From assembly GCA_964213355.1 (NCBI GenBank), contig CAXOVY010000002.1:1-64000 (forward strand): a DNA stretch of 64,000 nucleotides, given 5' to 3'. The notes beneath the pieces are model-generated. The model was not told the DNA's origin. It worked only from the letters and a program-made list of their open reading frames with translations, and made no database searches. Of the stretch, positions 45,207 through 54,546 are shown piece after piece. The stretch comes from JBAXAM01 sp964213355. GTDB lineage: Bacteria; Pseudomonadota; Gammaproteobacteria; UBA9339. Numbering within the stretch: position 1 is the first letter of the stretch; every line of letters starts with the position of its first letter. The position numbers were made by a program, and so were the translations under genes.

Positions 45207-46427
45207 TTACGCAAAAATTCGCTCTAAATCCATATGGCTAATACGAAGCTTTAAATGAGAATTACCATACTCGTCTATTGCTTCGGATAAAATAGCGTTA
45301 CTTTGATATAACGCAGCTCGAATTTGGCCAGCATGTGGCAACAAACAAATCTCAACCTCCGAAAGCTCAGAAACAGTGATTTGTTTTATGGCATCTACTA
45401 GCAACCCAACTCCCCTGCCATCAACCGACGACATCCAAACTCGTACTGGATAATCATTTAAACCTATATCAACTCGCGGTTCAAACTCATCTAATAAATC
45501 GATCTTATTTAAAACCTGTAACTCACGCACTTGAGAAGCCCCAATCTCTTTCAACACCTTATTTACTACTTCAATTTTTTCATTTTTCCGCGGATCGCTC
45601 GCATCGATTACGTGCAATAACAAATCAGCTTCCCTAGTTTCTTCTAGCGTCGCATGAAAAGCTTTAATTAGCTCATGCGGCAAATCGCGGATAAACCCAA
45701 CAGTATCAGCAATAATTACTGCACCGAAACCTGGCAACTGAATACGCCGCAAAGTTGGATCCAAGGTAGCAAATAATTTATCTGCCACATAAACTTTCTC
45801 CGATGTTAATAAATTAAATAGGGTTGATTTGCCCGCATTGGTATAACCAACCAATGCAATAGTTGGTAAGGCAGCACGCGCACGTGCACGCCGATTTTGT
45901 AGACGTTGTCCGGCCAATTTTGCCAAACGTTGTTTAATATTGGTAACTTTTTGCCGCAAAATTCGTCGATCAAGTTCCAGTTGTGATTCACCTGGCCCAC
46001 CACGCACACCAATACCACCGCGCTGTCTTTCTAAATGGGTCCAACCACGCACTAACCGCGTAGCCAAATGTTCAAGTTGTGCCAATTCAACCTGCAATTT
46101 ACCTTCAAAGCTCCGCGCTCGCTGCGCAAAAATATCTAAAATTAAGCTAGCACGATCAAGCACGCGACATTGTAAAAATTTTTCTAAATTGCGTTCTTGG
46201 GCGGGTGAAAGGAAATTGTTAAAAATAACAAGATCAGGCTTGTGAACTAAGATACTTTCCCTAACTTCTTCGGCTTTACCACTGCCAATAAAATATTTGG
46301 GATCCGGAGCCTCGCGCTTGCAGGTAATAACTGCAACCACAGAAGCGCCAGCGGACGTCGCTAACTCATGAAACTCTTCTAAATCTTGCGTAAGCGCAGC
46401 AGATTTTTCAAAATCTACATGAACCAA
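45207..46427 (-). CDS. hflX: HflX ribosome-splitting GTPase
   Basis: 406 residues. The N-terminal HflX domain (FIGSGKAEEVRE, RVLDRASLILDIFAQRARS) is followed by GPGESQLELDRR and a G domain with GYTNAGKSTLFN (G1), ADTVGFIRDLP (G3) and NKIDLL (G4). It splits stalled or heat-damaged ribosomes. The usual hfq gene is not next to it here. Confidence 0.96.
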   Translation of the reverse strand: MVHVDFEKSAALTQDLEEFHELATSAGASVVAVITCKREAPDPKYFIGSGKAEEVRESILVHKPDLVIFNNFLSPAQERNLEKFLQCRVLDRASLILDIFAQRARSFEGKLQVELAQLEHLATRLVRGWTHLERQRGGIGVRGGPGESQLELDRRILRQKVTNIKQRLAKLAGQRLQNRRARARAALPTIALVGYTNAGKSTLFNLLTSEKVYVADKLFATLDPTLRRIQLPGFGAVIIADTVGFIRDLPHELIKAFHATLEETREADLLLHVIDASDPRKNEKIEVVNKVLKEIGASQVRELQVLNKIDLLDEFEPRVDIGLNDYPVRVWMSSVDGRGVGLLVDAIKQITVSELSEVEICLLPHAGQIRAALYQSNAILSEAIDEYGNSHLKLRISHMDLERIFA

Positions 46428-46580
46428 AATAACTTTTTCGCGATAATTTTTAGGTTGCAGTGGTGGATACTCCTTTGTTTAATCGTCAAAAAATATTCTT
46501 GAAACCGCTGTTTCAGTATACTATATGGCGGCAACACGCTCCACTCAAATTCATCTTAAAATATTTTCTTTTAATTTCTG

Positions 46581-46589
46581 TGTTATAAT
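46581..46589 (+). promoter_or_regulatory. Extended -10 promoter for the metal-pump genes
   Basis: TGTTATAAT is an extended -10 (TGn before TATAAT), about 95 bp before the small Cys-rich gene. The -35 region is A+T rich with no strong match. Confidence 0.5.
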
Positions 46590-46684
46590 CCAAGGACGTA
46601 GGATAATAAAAGAATTTGAACATTGCATCCTTAATTGAAAAATTCTGATCGAGTAATTCATTTACTTATAACAAGGAGAATATC

Positions 46685-46876
46685 GTGGAAACTCATAACG
46701 AAAAACACCATTGCAAAAAAAATAAAAAAGGAATTTTGGCTGCGATTTGGGAATCGATGACTAAAACTGGAGGGTGTTGCGGCTCCGGAGAAAGTTGCGG
46801 TAGCGAACCAACTTCAGATAAAAACAAGCCAAACCAAAATAAAATGGATAAGCAAGGTGAATCTAAAAATAGATAA
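46685..46876 (+). CDS. Small Cys-rich protein preceding a metal ATPase
   Basis: 63 residues: a basic start with HHCKKNKKG, then ILAAIWESMTKTGGCCGSGE and ESCGSEP, then a polar tail. The CCGSGESCG cluster could bind a soft metal. It overlaps the P-type ATPase start by 20 bp and has AAGGAG before its start (a GTG at 46685). Similar small proteins accompany metal pumps, so a metal-carrier role is likely but unproven. Confidence 0.7.
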   Translation: METHNEKHHCKKNKKGILAAIWESMTKTGGCCGSGESCGSEPTSDKNKPNQNKMDKQGESKNR

Positions 46877-48810
46877 ATATAAAGACATCGCGATTTTATC
46901 CATTGTTCCTATTATTCTTGTGCTATTAATTCTAGCTAGCTTTTCATTGGAGCATTGGAAAATCGGACCTTACTTTATCAATGCAACTCTTGCCATTGTT
47001 GCTACTATATTTGGTGGCTTTCAACGGTTTATTTCTGGATTCAAAGATCTTTTTAAACTCAAGATTACCGTCAATGTATTTGTTGTGGTCGCACTTATCG
47101 CCACCATGGTTATCGGTGAGTTTAGACCAGCAGCCATAATTGTTTTCATTATGGCTGTGGCTGGAGCATTTGAATCATATGTGCTAGACAGAACTAAAAA
47201 AAATATACGCAATTTACTTGATCTTGCCCCCAAAACGGCAATTATTCGCAAAAACAAAGAAGAGTTTGTTGTTCCAGTTTCCGAGCTTGTGGTAGGCGAC
47301 ATTGTGGTCGTAAAACCAGGCGCAAGAATTCCTGTTGATGGCGTTGTAGTGTCTGGCGAAAGCAGTGTCAACCAAGCTCCAATAACTGGTGAATACATGC
47401 CAGTTGATAAACTTCCTGGAAATCTCGTATGGAGCGGCACACTTAATGAATCGGGACAACTTGATATTCGCACCGAGAAAGTAGGAGCAGAAACAACGCT
47501 CGCCAAAATAGTGCGCCTAGTTCAAGACGCTCAAAACACGCGAGCGCCAATTCAAAACATTGCGGATCGTTTTACCGCTTGGTTTTTACCAACAGTTATT
47601 GTTCTGGCAATTACCGCATATTTTTTGTCCAAAGATATAAAAACCGCTGTTGCTGTACTTTTAGTCGCATGCCCTTGTGCATTTGCTATTGCCACACCAA
47701 CTGCAGTAACCGCTGGCATTTCATGGCTCGCTCGCAGGGCAGTACTCATAAAAGGCGGAATTTTCCTGGAAATTGGACATAAGATAAATTATCTATTGAT
47801 CGACAAAACAGGGACTTTAACCTTTGGTAAGACTAAGTTGACACAAATAATCACATTTAATGATTATAGCGAAGAAGAAGTCCTTAAAATCGCATGTATA
47901 GCTGAACAACACTCAGAACATCCATTGGCTCGCTCTATTCTCGATGCTGGAAAAGAACGAAAACTAATTACGCCAAATTCAGAGCATTTTATGAGCACAT
48001 CCGGAATGGGTGTTGAAGCAATATGGGATGAAAAAAAAATTTTGGTTGGCAAAGCATCTCTCTTAAATAATGCAGGAATCTCGTTGGATCCTCCAATAGA
48101 GCTTGAAGTTGCACAACAGTCAGGTCAAGGGCGCACGTCAGTACTTGTGACGCTCGACAATAAAATCATCGGACTTCTCGCCATCACTGATAAGATTCGT
48201 CCAGAAATCGCACAAACAATTCGACAATTGAAGATGATGGGCGTCAAACATGTCACGATGTTGACTGGTGATTATCCACAAGTTTCCAAAGCAATAGCCA
48301 AAGAAATTGGCGTCGATGATTTTAAGGCCGATCTGCTTCCAAAACAAAAGCAGGATATTGTTAGAACGTTACAGGCAGAAGGTTATATCGTCGGAATGGT
48401 TGGCGATGGTGTTAACGATGCACCTGCACTTGCTTTGGCAAACGTTGGTATTGCCATGGGTATTACGGGATCTGACGTGGCAATTGAAACATCAAATGTC
48501 ACTCTTATAAATGACCATCTTTCTGGTGTAATTGATTTTATGTTGGATGTCTAAAAAAGTACTAAGACGCATTAAACTCAACATCTTCTTTTCAATGATT
48601 TATAACGCGATAGGTTTAACGCTAGGAGTATTAGGATTGATGACCCCAATCATTGCAATTCTTTTTCAAGAAGCCGGGTGTATCACAGTTGTGTTGAGTT
48701 CAACACTGCTGCTATGGACGAAGCAAGTCACACTATTAACTAATGCTGATAGCCAAAAAAACTCTGCTACCCAACCAACTCAAAATCAATTTGCCGGTCA
48801 TCAAGATTAA
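46857..48810 (+). pseudogene. Heavy-metal P1B-type ATPase, frameshifted near its 3' end
   Basis: The first frame (GTG 46857 to TAA 48554) encodes 565 residues: actuator motif TGEYMPVD, metal-site VACPCAFAIATPTA, phosphorylation site DKTGTLTFGKTK, SEHPLARS and MVGDGVNDAPALALANVGIAMG. It has no N-terminal heavy-metal-binding domain. The last two membrane helices (KLNIFFSMIYNAIGLTLGVLGL and LFQEAGCITVVLSSTLLLW) lie in the +1 frame from about 48548 to 48810. A one-base change near GTCTAAAAAAG would rejoin them. It may be inactive, or rescued by slippage. The CPC type exports Cu, Zn, Cd or similar. Confidence 0.85.
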
Positions 48811-50929
48811 CTCTTGTTACTAAAGCCTTAACTGGGTCACCAAGGCGATAAATCACGCCACTACGTTTACCGACCAGACGATGGTGTGGCGCATCAAAAT
48901 TATAATAGTCATTTTTAAGTGAAGTAACGTGAACTAGCCCTTCGACAAAAATATCTTTTAACTCAACAAAAACGCCAAAGTTGGTTACACCAGATATTAT
49001 ACCGACAAATGTTTTCCCAATTTTATCGCGCATAAACTCGCATTTTAACCAAGCAGTAACATCACGAGTTGCATCATCAGCGCGACGCTCGGTTTGTGAA
49101 GCATGATCGCCAAAATTTTGCATCATGACTTGTGTATAAGCATAATTTTTAACTTTACCACCATGCAATAAATACCGAATAGCTCGATGATTAATTAAAT
49201 CAGGATAACGCCTGATAGGCGAAGTAAAATGAGCATAAGCCTCATAGGCTAAACCAAAATGACCAACATTTTCTGGCGTATAAGTTGCTTGGCGCAGTGA
49301 TCGCAATAAAACAGTTTGTACTAAATGTTCATCCGGACGGCCAATAATTTTCTCTAGCAAACTAGCATAGTTAATGGTCTTGGGCTTATTACCACCTTTA
49401 AGCTCTAAACCTAAACCCACGAGAAAACTGCGTAAATCCGTCAGTTTTTCCAGGCTCGGACCCTCATGCACGCGGTAGAGCGCTGGAATTTTTCCCTTCA
49501 GCAAAAACAACGAAGCACAAACATTAGCAGCCAACATGCACTCTTCAATAATACCGTGCACATAATTATGCTCGACTGGTTCAATCCTTTCAATTTTACG
49601 ATCTTTAGAAAAAACGATTCTGGTTTCAATTCTAGAAAAGTCCAGGGCACCACGAGCTTTGCGTTGTTTTAATAAAGCATGATACAAACTCTGAAGCTCC
49701 TGCAACTGGGGTAACAATACTGATGGCTTTTTAGTTTTCTTTTCCAGCTGTGCAAATACTTCTGTGTAAGTAAACCTGGCATGCGATTTAATAACGGCGT
49801 CATAAAACCGGTAACATCCAATTTCGCCATTTTCTGCAATCCGCATTTCACATATCATAGCCAAACGTTCGACCTTGGGCTTTAAGGAACAAAGTTCATT
49901 TGATAAGACTTCTGGTAACATCGGAATAACATGCTGCGGAAAATAAACTGAATTGCCGCGTTTTAAAGCCTCTTGATCAAGCTGCGTGTCAAAATGCACA
50001 TAGTGACTAACATCAGCAATTGCTACATATAATATCCAACCGCCTTTTGCCTGGCGTTTGCAATAAACGGCATCATCAAAATCCCTGGCATCTTCACCAT
50101 CAATAGTAACAAAAGGCAAATGCTGCAACTCTTGGCGCCCAGCTTTTGCCTCCTCGGTAACTACAGTTCCAACAATACCACCCTCCGCTAGCACCTCATC
50201 CGACCAAGCAAAAGGTAAGCCATGAGCCCTAATTGCAACTTCAATTTCCATACCCGGTGCCATGTGCTCACCCAAAACCTCAACAACTCTACCCATAGCA
50301 CTAGTACGCTCTGTTGGATAACTAATAATTTCACTAACCACAATCTGCCCTTCTTGTGCATTGGCTTCTTTACCTTTAGGAATAATAATTTCCTGAGTGA
50401 CATTTTTATTTGAAGGAACAATAAATGCCACCCCTTTTTCTTCAATATAACGCCCAACGATCTGGGTAAAACTACGCTCCAAAATTTCAACGACGGCACC
50501 TTCGCGCTTACCACGCTCATGATTGGTAGTGACACTTACCAAAATACGATCACCAGGAAAAAGACTGCGAACTTGTCTTGGATTTAAAAATACATCATCA
50601 CTACCATCATCAGGAATCAAAAAGCCATAGCCTTCTTTATGACAAACTACATGGCCACGCACCAACGCCATCTGGTTTACTAACGCATAATTACCTTTGC
50701 GATTGATTAATAACTGACCATCACGCAACATCGCATTCAAACGCCGACGCAGGGCCTCTTGCGATTCTTTGCTTGTCAACTTAAAGGCTTTGATTAACTG
50801 CGAGCGCTTTACTGGCGAGCCCAACTCCTCCAAATATTGAATAATAAACTCTCGACTTGGAATTGGTTTTACGTATTTTTGCGCTTCGCGGTCAAAAAAA
50901 GGATCTGCTTTATTAATTGATTCTGTCAT
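48767..50929 (-). CDS. rnr: Ribonuclease R
   Basis: 720 residues. An N-terminal winged helix and cold-shock domains precede the RNB nuclease core, with metal-binding VTIDGEDARDFDDAVYCKR (about 280) and HFTSPIRRYPDLINHRAIRY, then a C-terminal S1 domain (VGIISGVTNFGVFVELKDIF). It degrades structured RNA 3' to 5'. It is shorter than the E. coli enzyme, mainly by lacking a basic tail. Its end overlaps the tail of the ATPase frame on the other strand. Confidence 0.97.
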   Translation of the reverse strand: MTESINKADPFFDREAQKYVKPIPSREFIIQYLEELGSPVKRSQLIKAFKLTSKESQEALRRRLNAMLRDGQLLINRKGNYALVNQMALVRGHVVCHKEGYGFLIPDDGSDDVFLNPRQVRSLFPGDRILVSVTTNHERGKREGAVVEILERSFTQIVGRYIEEKGVAFIVPSNKNVTQEIIIPKGKEANAQEGQIVVSEIISYPTERTSAMGRVVEVLGEHMAPGMEIEVAIRAHGLPFAWSDEVLAEGGIVGTVVTEEAKAGRQELQHLPFVTIDGEDARDFDDAVYCKRQAKGGWILYVAIADVSHYVHFDTQLDQEALKRGNSVYFPQHVIPMLPEVLSNELCSLKPKVERLAMICEMRIAENGEIGCYRFYDAVIKSHARFTYTEVFAQLEKKTKKPSVLLPQLQELQSLYHALLKQRKARGALDFSRIETRIVFSKDRKIERIEPVEHNYVHGIIEECMLAANVCASLFLLKGKIPALYRVHEGPSLEKLTDLRSFLVGLGLELKGGNKPKTINYASLLEKIIGRPDEHLVQTVLLRSLRQATYTPENVGHFGLAYEAYAHFTSPIRRYPDLINHRAIRYLLHGGKVKNYAYTQVMMQNFGDHASQTERRADDATRDVTAWLKCEFMRDKIGKTFVGIISGVTNFGVFVELKDIFVEGLVHVTSLKNDYYNFDAPHHRLVGKRSGVIYRLGDPVKALVTRVNLDDRQIDFELVG

Positions 50930-51145
50930 ATGACAGCCTATATGTAGTGGTTAAAAATTCGGCTGGATTATAACACATTTTTGGGTAAAAAATCATGCAA
51001 GTTGCGCTAAGAATTATATCTGATGTTACTCTATCTATTTTTACCCCAAAATATACGAATCTCCACACTAGGACATGTAGAACTACGCAAATAATTTTAC
51101 CTTTGGCTCGAAAAAGGCAATAAATAGTATCCTGTTTCAATAAAT

Positions 51146-52657
51146 TCAAATTAACTTATCTAAAGCACTCATATCTTTTTTGGGAACCAAAGTGATATAG
51201 TCTGGTACCTCTCCTGGAGCAAAATCACTTCCAGTAAGGAGGTAGATGTTGTTGTATCCGGCTGCACTTAGTTGCTTAGAAATCTCTAGCCCTGTTATGT
51301 TGGCCCCCAAGCCGTTGTCCATGATTATTTTGACGTCTTTGGCGTAGTGTGGAAGGTCTTTTAAGAAATCATGTGGATTGTAGTATGTTTGCACAACACG
51401 GTCTTTGTCCTTGACATATCTTGCCAAAGTATCAGCAAATGACTTGATGTCGTCTATAATAACTACATCAGTCTTAGTGAGCGTAATAACTTCCCTTCCT
51501 GCTTTTACTATTGTATATGGAATTTTCGATACAAGTTGTTTAGGAAGAACCTGAACTCCAACTTTACAAGCAAACTCCAGTATGTCTTGGTCACTGTAGT
51601 TGCTAATCATAAACACGGTCTGTCCAGGTATCAGTGTTTGCCATAGCATTTGTAGAGCATTTAATTCTTTATTTACTAAATCAAAATCAGCTAGAAAAAA
51701 AAGACGATTCTTATTAGGAAACGAGTTTATAAAAGCAATTGCTTTTTCTACCGAGGTAAGATGTTCTAAAGAAATATTTTTTTCTTCTTTAAAACATAAA
51801 TCCCATTCACTGTGGATGGAAGCATCACCAGATAAAACTACAACTGTATCTCCATCGTGCAATGTTATATGCTCTGCTATCCAATCAGGACACTGTACTA
51901 ACGGAAATTCTAGAATGACACGAGTTTCTGAATCAGAAGACTCAATAGATACTTTACCGCTATTTTGCCGTAGGATTTCATGGATACGAGGAAAAAAGGC
52001 TTCATCGTCAAAAGCCGAATCAATATCACCAACTCCTTCTGGTGGTATTTTTTTGCCATAGTCTGTAACTGTAAGCCAAACACAACCACTGCCTGTGCTT
52101 GAACTTACTGACGAGCGTACTTCGCCCTGGTTATCCGATGCTTTGACAGAACGATCTATAATGCTTGAAATCAGAAAGTTTAAGTCTCCTGGATCAATTT
52201 TAGTAAAAGCAAATGGGCTATCATTTAACCCCAAATAATTAAACTTAACTTGTTTATATTCAACTCTTTTTTTATCAAGAACTTCAGATACAGCCAGATG
52301 AGCTAAAGTGTACGGAGGATTTTTACGATGTGTTTTTTTATCGACTTTGCTTTTGGCCAATAAATCTTCGGAAGCATAAGCAAGGCTGGTAGCTACGTCC
52401 TTAACCATGGTTCGATCCTGCTCAGACAAGCCAGTACAAGTTTTTGCTAACAAGAATAAAGTCCCTTGCGCAGAACGAAGATCACAAGCAACGCGGCGAA
52501 GATAAGCATTAAGTTCCGTGTCTCCATTAGATATGTCGGATGAACCAGACAGATTTGACAGCTCAGTTGCGTTAGTCAGCATTAGTCCCACTCCTTGATT
52601 AACTTCACTTGTCATTATATGCCTACTGAATGTTGTGTCAATTGCTATGCGCTTCAT
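51146..52657 (-). CDS. Degenerate hybrid kinase paralogue with two receiver-like domains
   Basis: 503 residues, without membrane segments. Residues about 50-250 resemble the kinase core of the upstream gene, but the phospho-accepting His position is Cys (RRVACDLRSAQG, about 58), the N box is SSIIDRSVKASD and the G1 loop is TDYGKKIP, so it should not act as a kinase. The first receiver-like domain (VVVLSGDASIHSEWD, FFLADFDL, SNYSD, PKQL) has a poor acidic pocket. The second (VVIIDDIKSF, KIIMDNGLG, LLTGSDF, PKKD) looks complete. It starts two bases after the kinase gene and may be its partner or output protein. Confidence 0.8.
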   Translation of the reverse strand: MKRIAIDTTFSRHIMTSEVNQGVGLMLTNATELSNLSGSSDISNGDTELNAYLRRVACDLRSAQGTLFLLAKTCTGLSEQDRTMVKDVATSLAYASEDLLAKSKVDKKTHRKNPPYTLAHLAVSEVLDKKRVEYKQVKFNYLGLNDSPFAFTKIDPGDLNFLISSIIDRSVKASDNQGEVRSSVSSSTGSGCVWLTVTDYGKKIPPEGVGDIDSAFDDEAFFPRIHEILRQNSGKVSIESSDSETRVILEFPLVQCPDWIAEHITLHDGDTVVVLSGDASIHSEWDLCFKEEKNISLEHLTSVEKAIAFINSFPNKNRLFFLADFDLVNKELNALQMLWQTLIPGQTVFMISNYSDQDILEFACKVGVQVLPKQLVSKIPYTIVKAGREVITLTKTDVVIIDDIKSFADTLARYVKDKDRVVQTYYNPHDFLKDLPHYAKDVKIIMDNGLGANITGLEISKQLSAAGYNNIYLLTGSDFAPGEVPDYITLVPKKDMSALDKLI

Positions 52658-52659
52658 AC

Positions 52660-54546
52660 TTATGCTAATTCACTAGCATATTTCACTATTTCATCGATAT
52701 TGGATTTTAAAATCGCAGTAAGATATTCTGGTATTTCTCCCTTATCAAACACCGCACCAGAAAGTAAATAAAGCTTGGTATAACCGGCTTCATGGAGTGC
52801 TTTGGTTAGCATAAAACCACTCATGTTTTTTTTAAAACCCTCGTTTATAAAGAACTTAGTGCTTTTAGGGTAAAAGGTTTCAAAAACATTAGCACCAGCA
52901 CATTTCGATAATTCATCTGAGAGTACTGCAGAATCATAATATTTAGCAACCTTAACTTTGCATTCTTTTGATATGTACTCTGCAAGCGGATCAATGAAAG
53001 TTTTAGTGTCATCCGCAATTATAATATTGGCTTTGTTTGTAATATCTTTTTTTGTATTTTCTTTGGGTGTTGAACTATCAATAATTATAGTTACTTCTGA
53101 AGCTAATTGTTTAGGTAATACTTTAATATTGTTATCCTTGACTAACTTTAACACATCTTTATCTGCATAGTGGCTAGTTACCAAAATAGAGCGAACATTG
53201 GTTTGTTTAATAACATCTACACCATTTAAATTTTGGTTCAGTAACTCAAAGTCTGCCAAAAGAAAGACTTTACTTTTGTCAGAAAATGAATTGATGGAAG
53301 CTACAGCTTCACTACCCAAGATAAAGTGTTTTATGGAAATAATATCTTTATATTTTTGAAACACGGCATCCCAAGCACCGTGAATTGAACTATCGTCATC
53401 CAAGATATATACAGTGTCTTGTTGGTTGAAATGAAGTTCTCGGGCGATCCAGCTTGGTAACTCGATTTCAGGAAATGATATAGTTATAGTTGTTCCTTGA
53501 TTTAGTACGGAGTCTATGTTGATAGTTCCGTGATTGTTTTTAACGGTTTCACAAATTTGGGTAAAACCGATACCATGACCATCTTTTTTACCGCTGGTAA
53601 CAGCAACATCATTTTTAAGCTTGTCCAATACCTCTTTAGGCATTCCCTTTCCATCATCTTTGATAGTGACTTCAATAAAGCCATTTTTTTTACCAAGACC
53701 TAGGTGGATAGTACCCTTTTTATCCATAGCATCTACGGCATTATTAATCAGATTTGTTATGGAACGTTTTAGAGCGAATTGATTTACGTTGATGAAAGAG
53801 AAACGGCAACCGTTAAAATCGTATGTAAATTCTATTTGTGTATTAGCTGGCTGAATCTTTTTTCCTTCTATAACCTGATAAAGAAGTAACGATATGGGGG
53901 TTGGTTGAGGACTTTGGTCTTCGTCTTTATCATTTTTGTATTTACTCAATAGATTGTCAGTTATGCCTCCTATAGAGCCAACAGCACCTACTAAGGCAAT
54001 ACGGTCTGATTCTGGAATAAGGGCTTTAATGATTCCTAAAATCATCTGTATAGTACCAATTGGAGTGCTAATATCATGGATTAATTTACCTACGTCTTTT
54101 TTAAAGATTTCTTGCTCGGCGATTTTTGCTTGTTGGAGTTTGTTTTCGATTTTTAGTCGTGCCGCTTCCTTTTCAGCGGTGATTTCCGACGAGATACCAA
54201 TAGAACCCACTATCTTTTTATCGTCATCAAATAACGGCGCTATGATTGCATTAAAAGACCTAATTTTACCGGTTGTGAGATCTTTAATTACCTCCTCCTG
54301 TGAAAACGTTTCTCCGGTTTCTACTACCTTTCTATGGTGTTCTACCATGTTATCAGCTATATTTTTTGGATAAAACTCATAAGGAGTTTTACCAATAAAA
54401 TCAGCGGGGGATGAGCCACCAACGGCTTTGACAGTATATTCATTTAAGCCTAAAACCACATTATTCGTATCAAACCAATAAACATTGGCCGGAATAATCG
54501 GAGCCAACGTTTCTAAGCTTTCGAATATCTTTGGTTTATTACTCAC
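52660..54546 (-). CDS. Soluble PAS histidine kinase with two receiver domains
   Basis: 628 residues, no membrane helices. A PAS domain at about 15-125 (VYWFDTNNVVLGLNEYTVKA, DFIGKTPYEFYP) is followed by the H box KLIHDISTPIGT (His about 157), N box LINNAVDAMDK, and G boxes IKDDGKGMPK and KDGHGIGFTQ. The first receiver (VYILDDDSSIHG, LLADFELL, VTSHYAD, LPKQL) is complete; the second (NIIIADDTKTF, FFINEGFKK) lacks the usual phospho-Asp. Start is a GTG overlapping the NRPS stop by eight bases, so it is translated from the NRPS transcript. It probably senses a small cytosolic ligand. Confidence 0.87.
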   Translation of the reverse strand: MSNKPKIFESLETLAPIIPANVYWFDTNNVVLGLNEYTVKAVGGSSPADFIGKTPYEFYPKNIADNMVEHHRKVVETGETFSQEEVIKDLTTGKIRSFNAIIAPLFDDDKKIVGSIGISSEITAEKEAARLKIENKLQQAKIAEQEIFKKDVGKLIHDISTPIGTIQMILGIIKALIPESDRIALVGAVGSIGGITDNLLSKYKNDKDEDQSPQPTPISLLLYQVIEGKKIQPANTQIEFTYDFNGCRFSFINVNQFALKRSITNLINNAVDAMDKKGTIHLGLGKKNGFIEVTIKDDGKGMPKEVLDKLKNDVAVTSGKKDGHGIGFTQICETVKNNHGTINIDSVLNQGTTITISFPEIELPSWIARELHFNQQDTVYILDDDSSIHGAWDAVFQKYKDIISIKHFILGSEAVASINSFSDKSKVFLLADFELLNQNLNGVDVIKQTNVRSILVTSHYADKDVLKLVKDNNIKVLPKQLASEVTIIIDSSTPKENTKKDITNKANIIIADDTKTFIDPLAEYISKECKVKVAKYYDSAVLSDELSKCAGANVFETFYPKSTKFFINEGFKKNMSGFMLTKALHEAGYTKLYLLSGAVFDKGEIPEYLTAILKSNIDEIVKYASELA

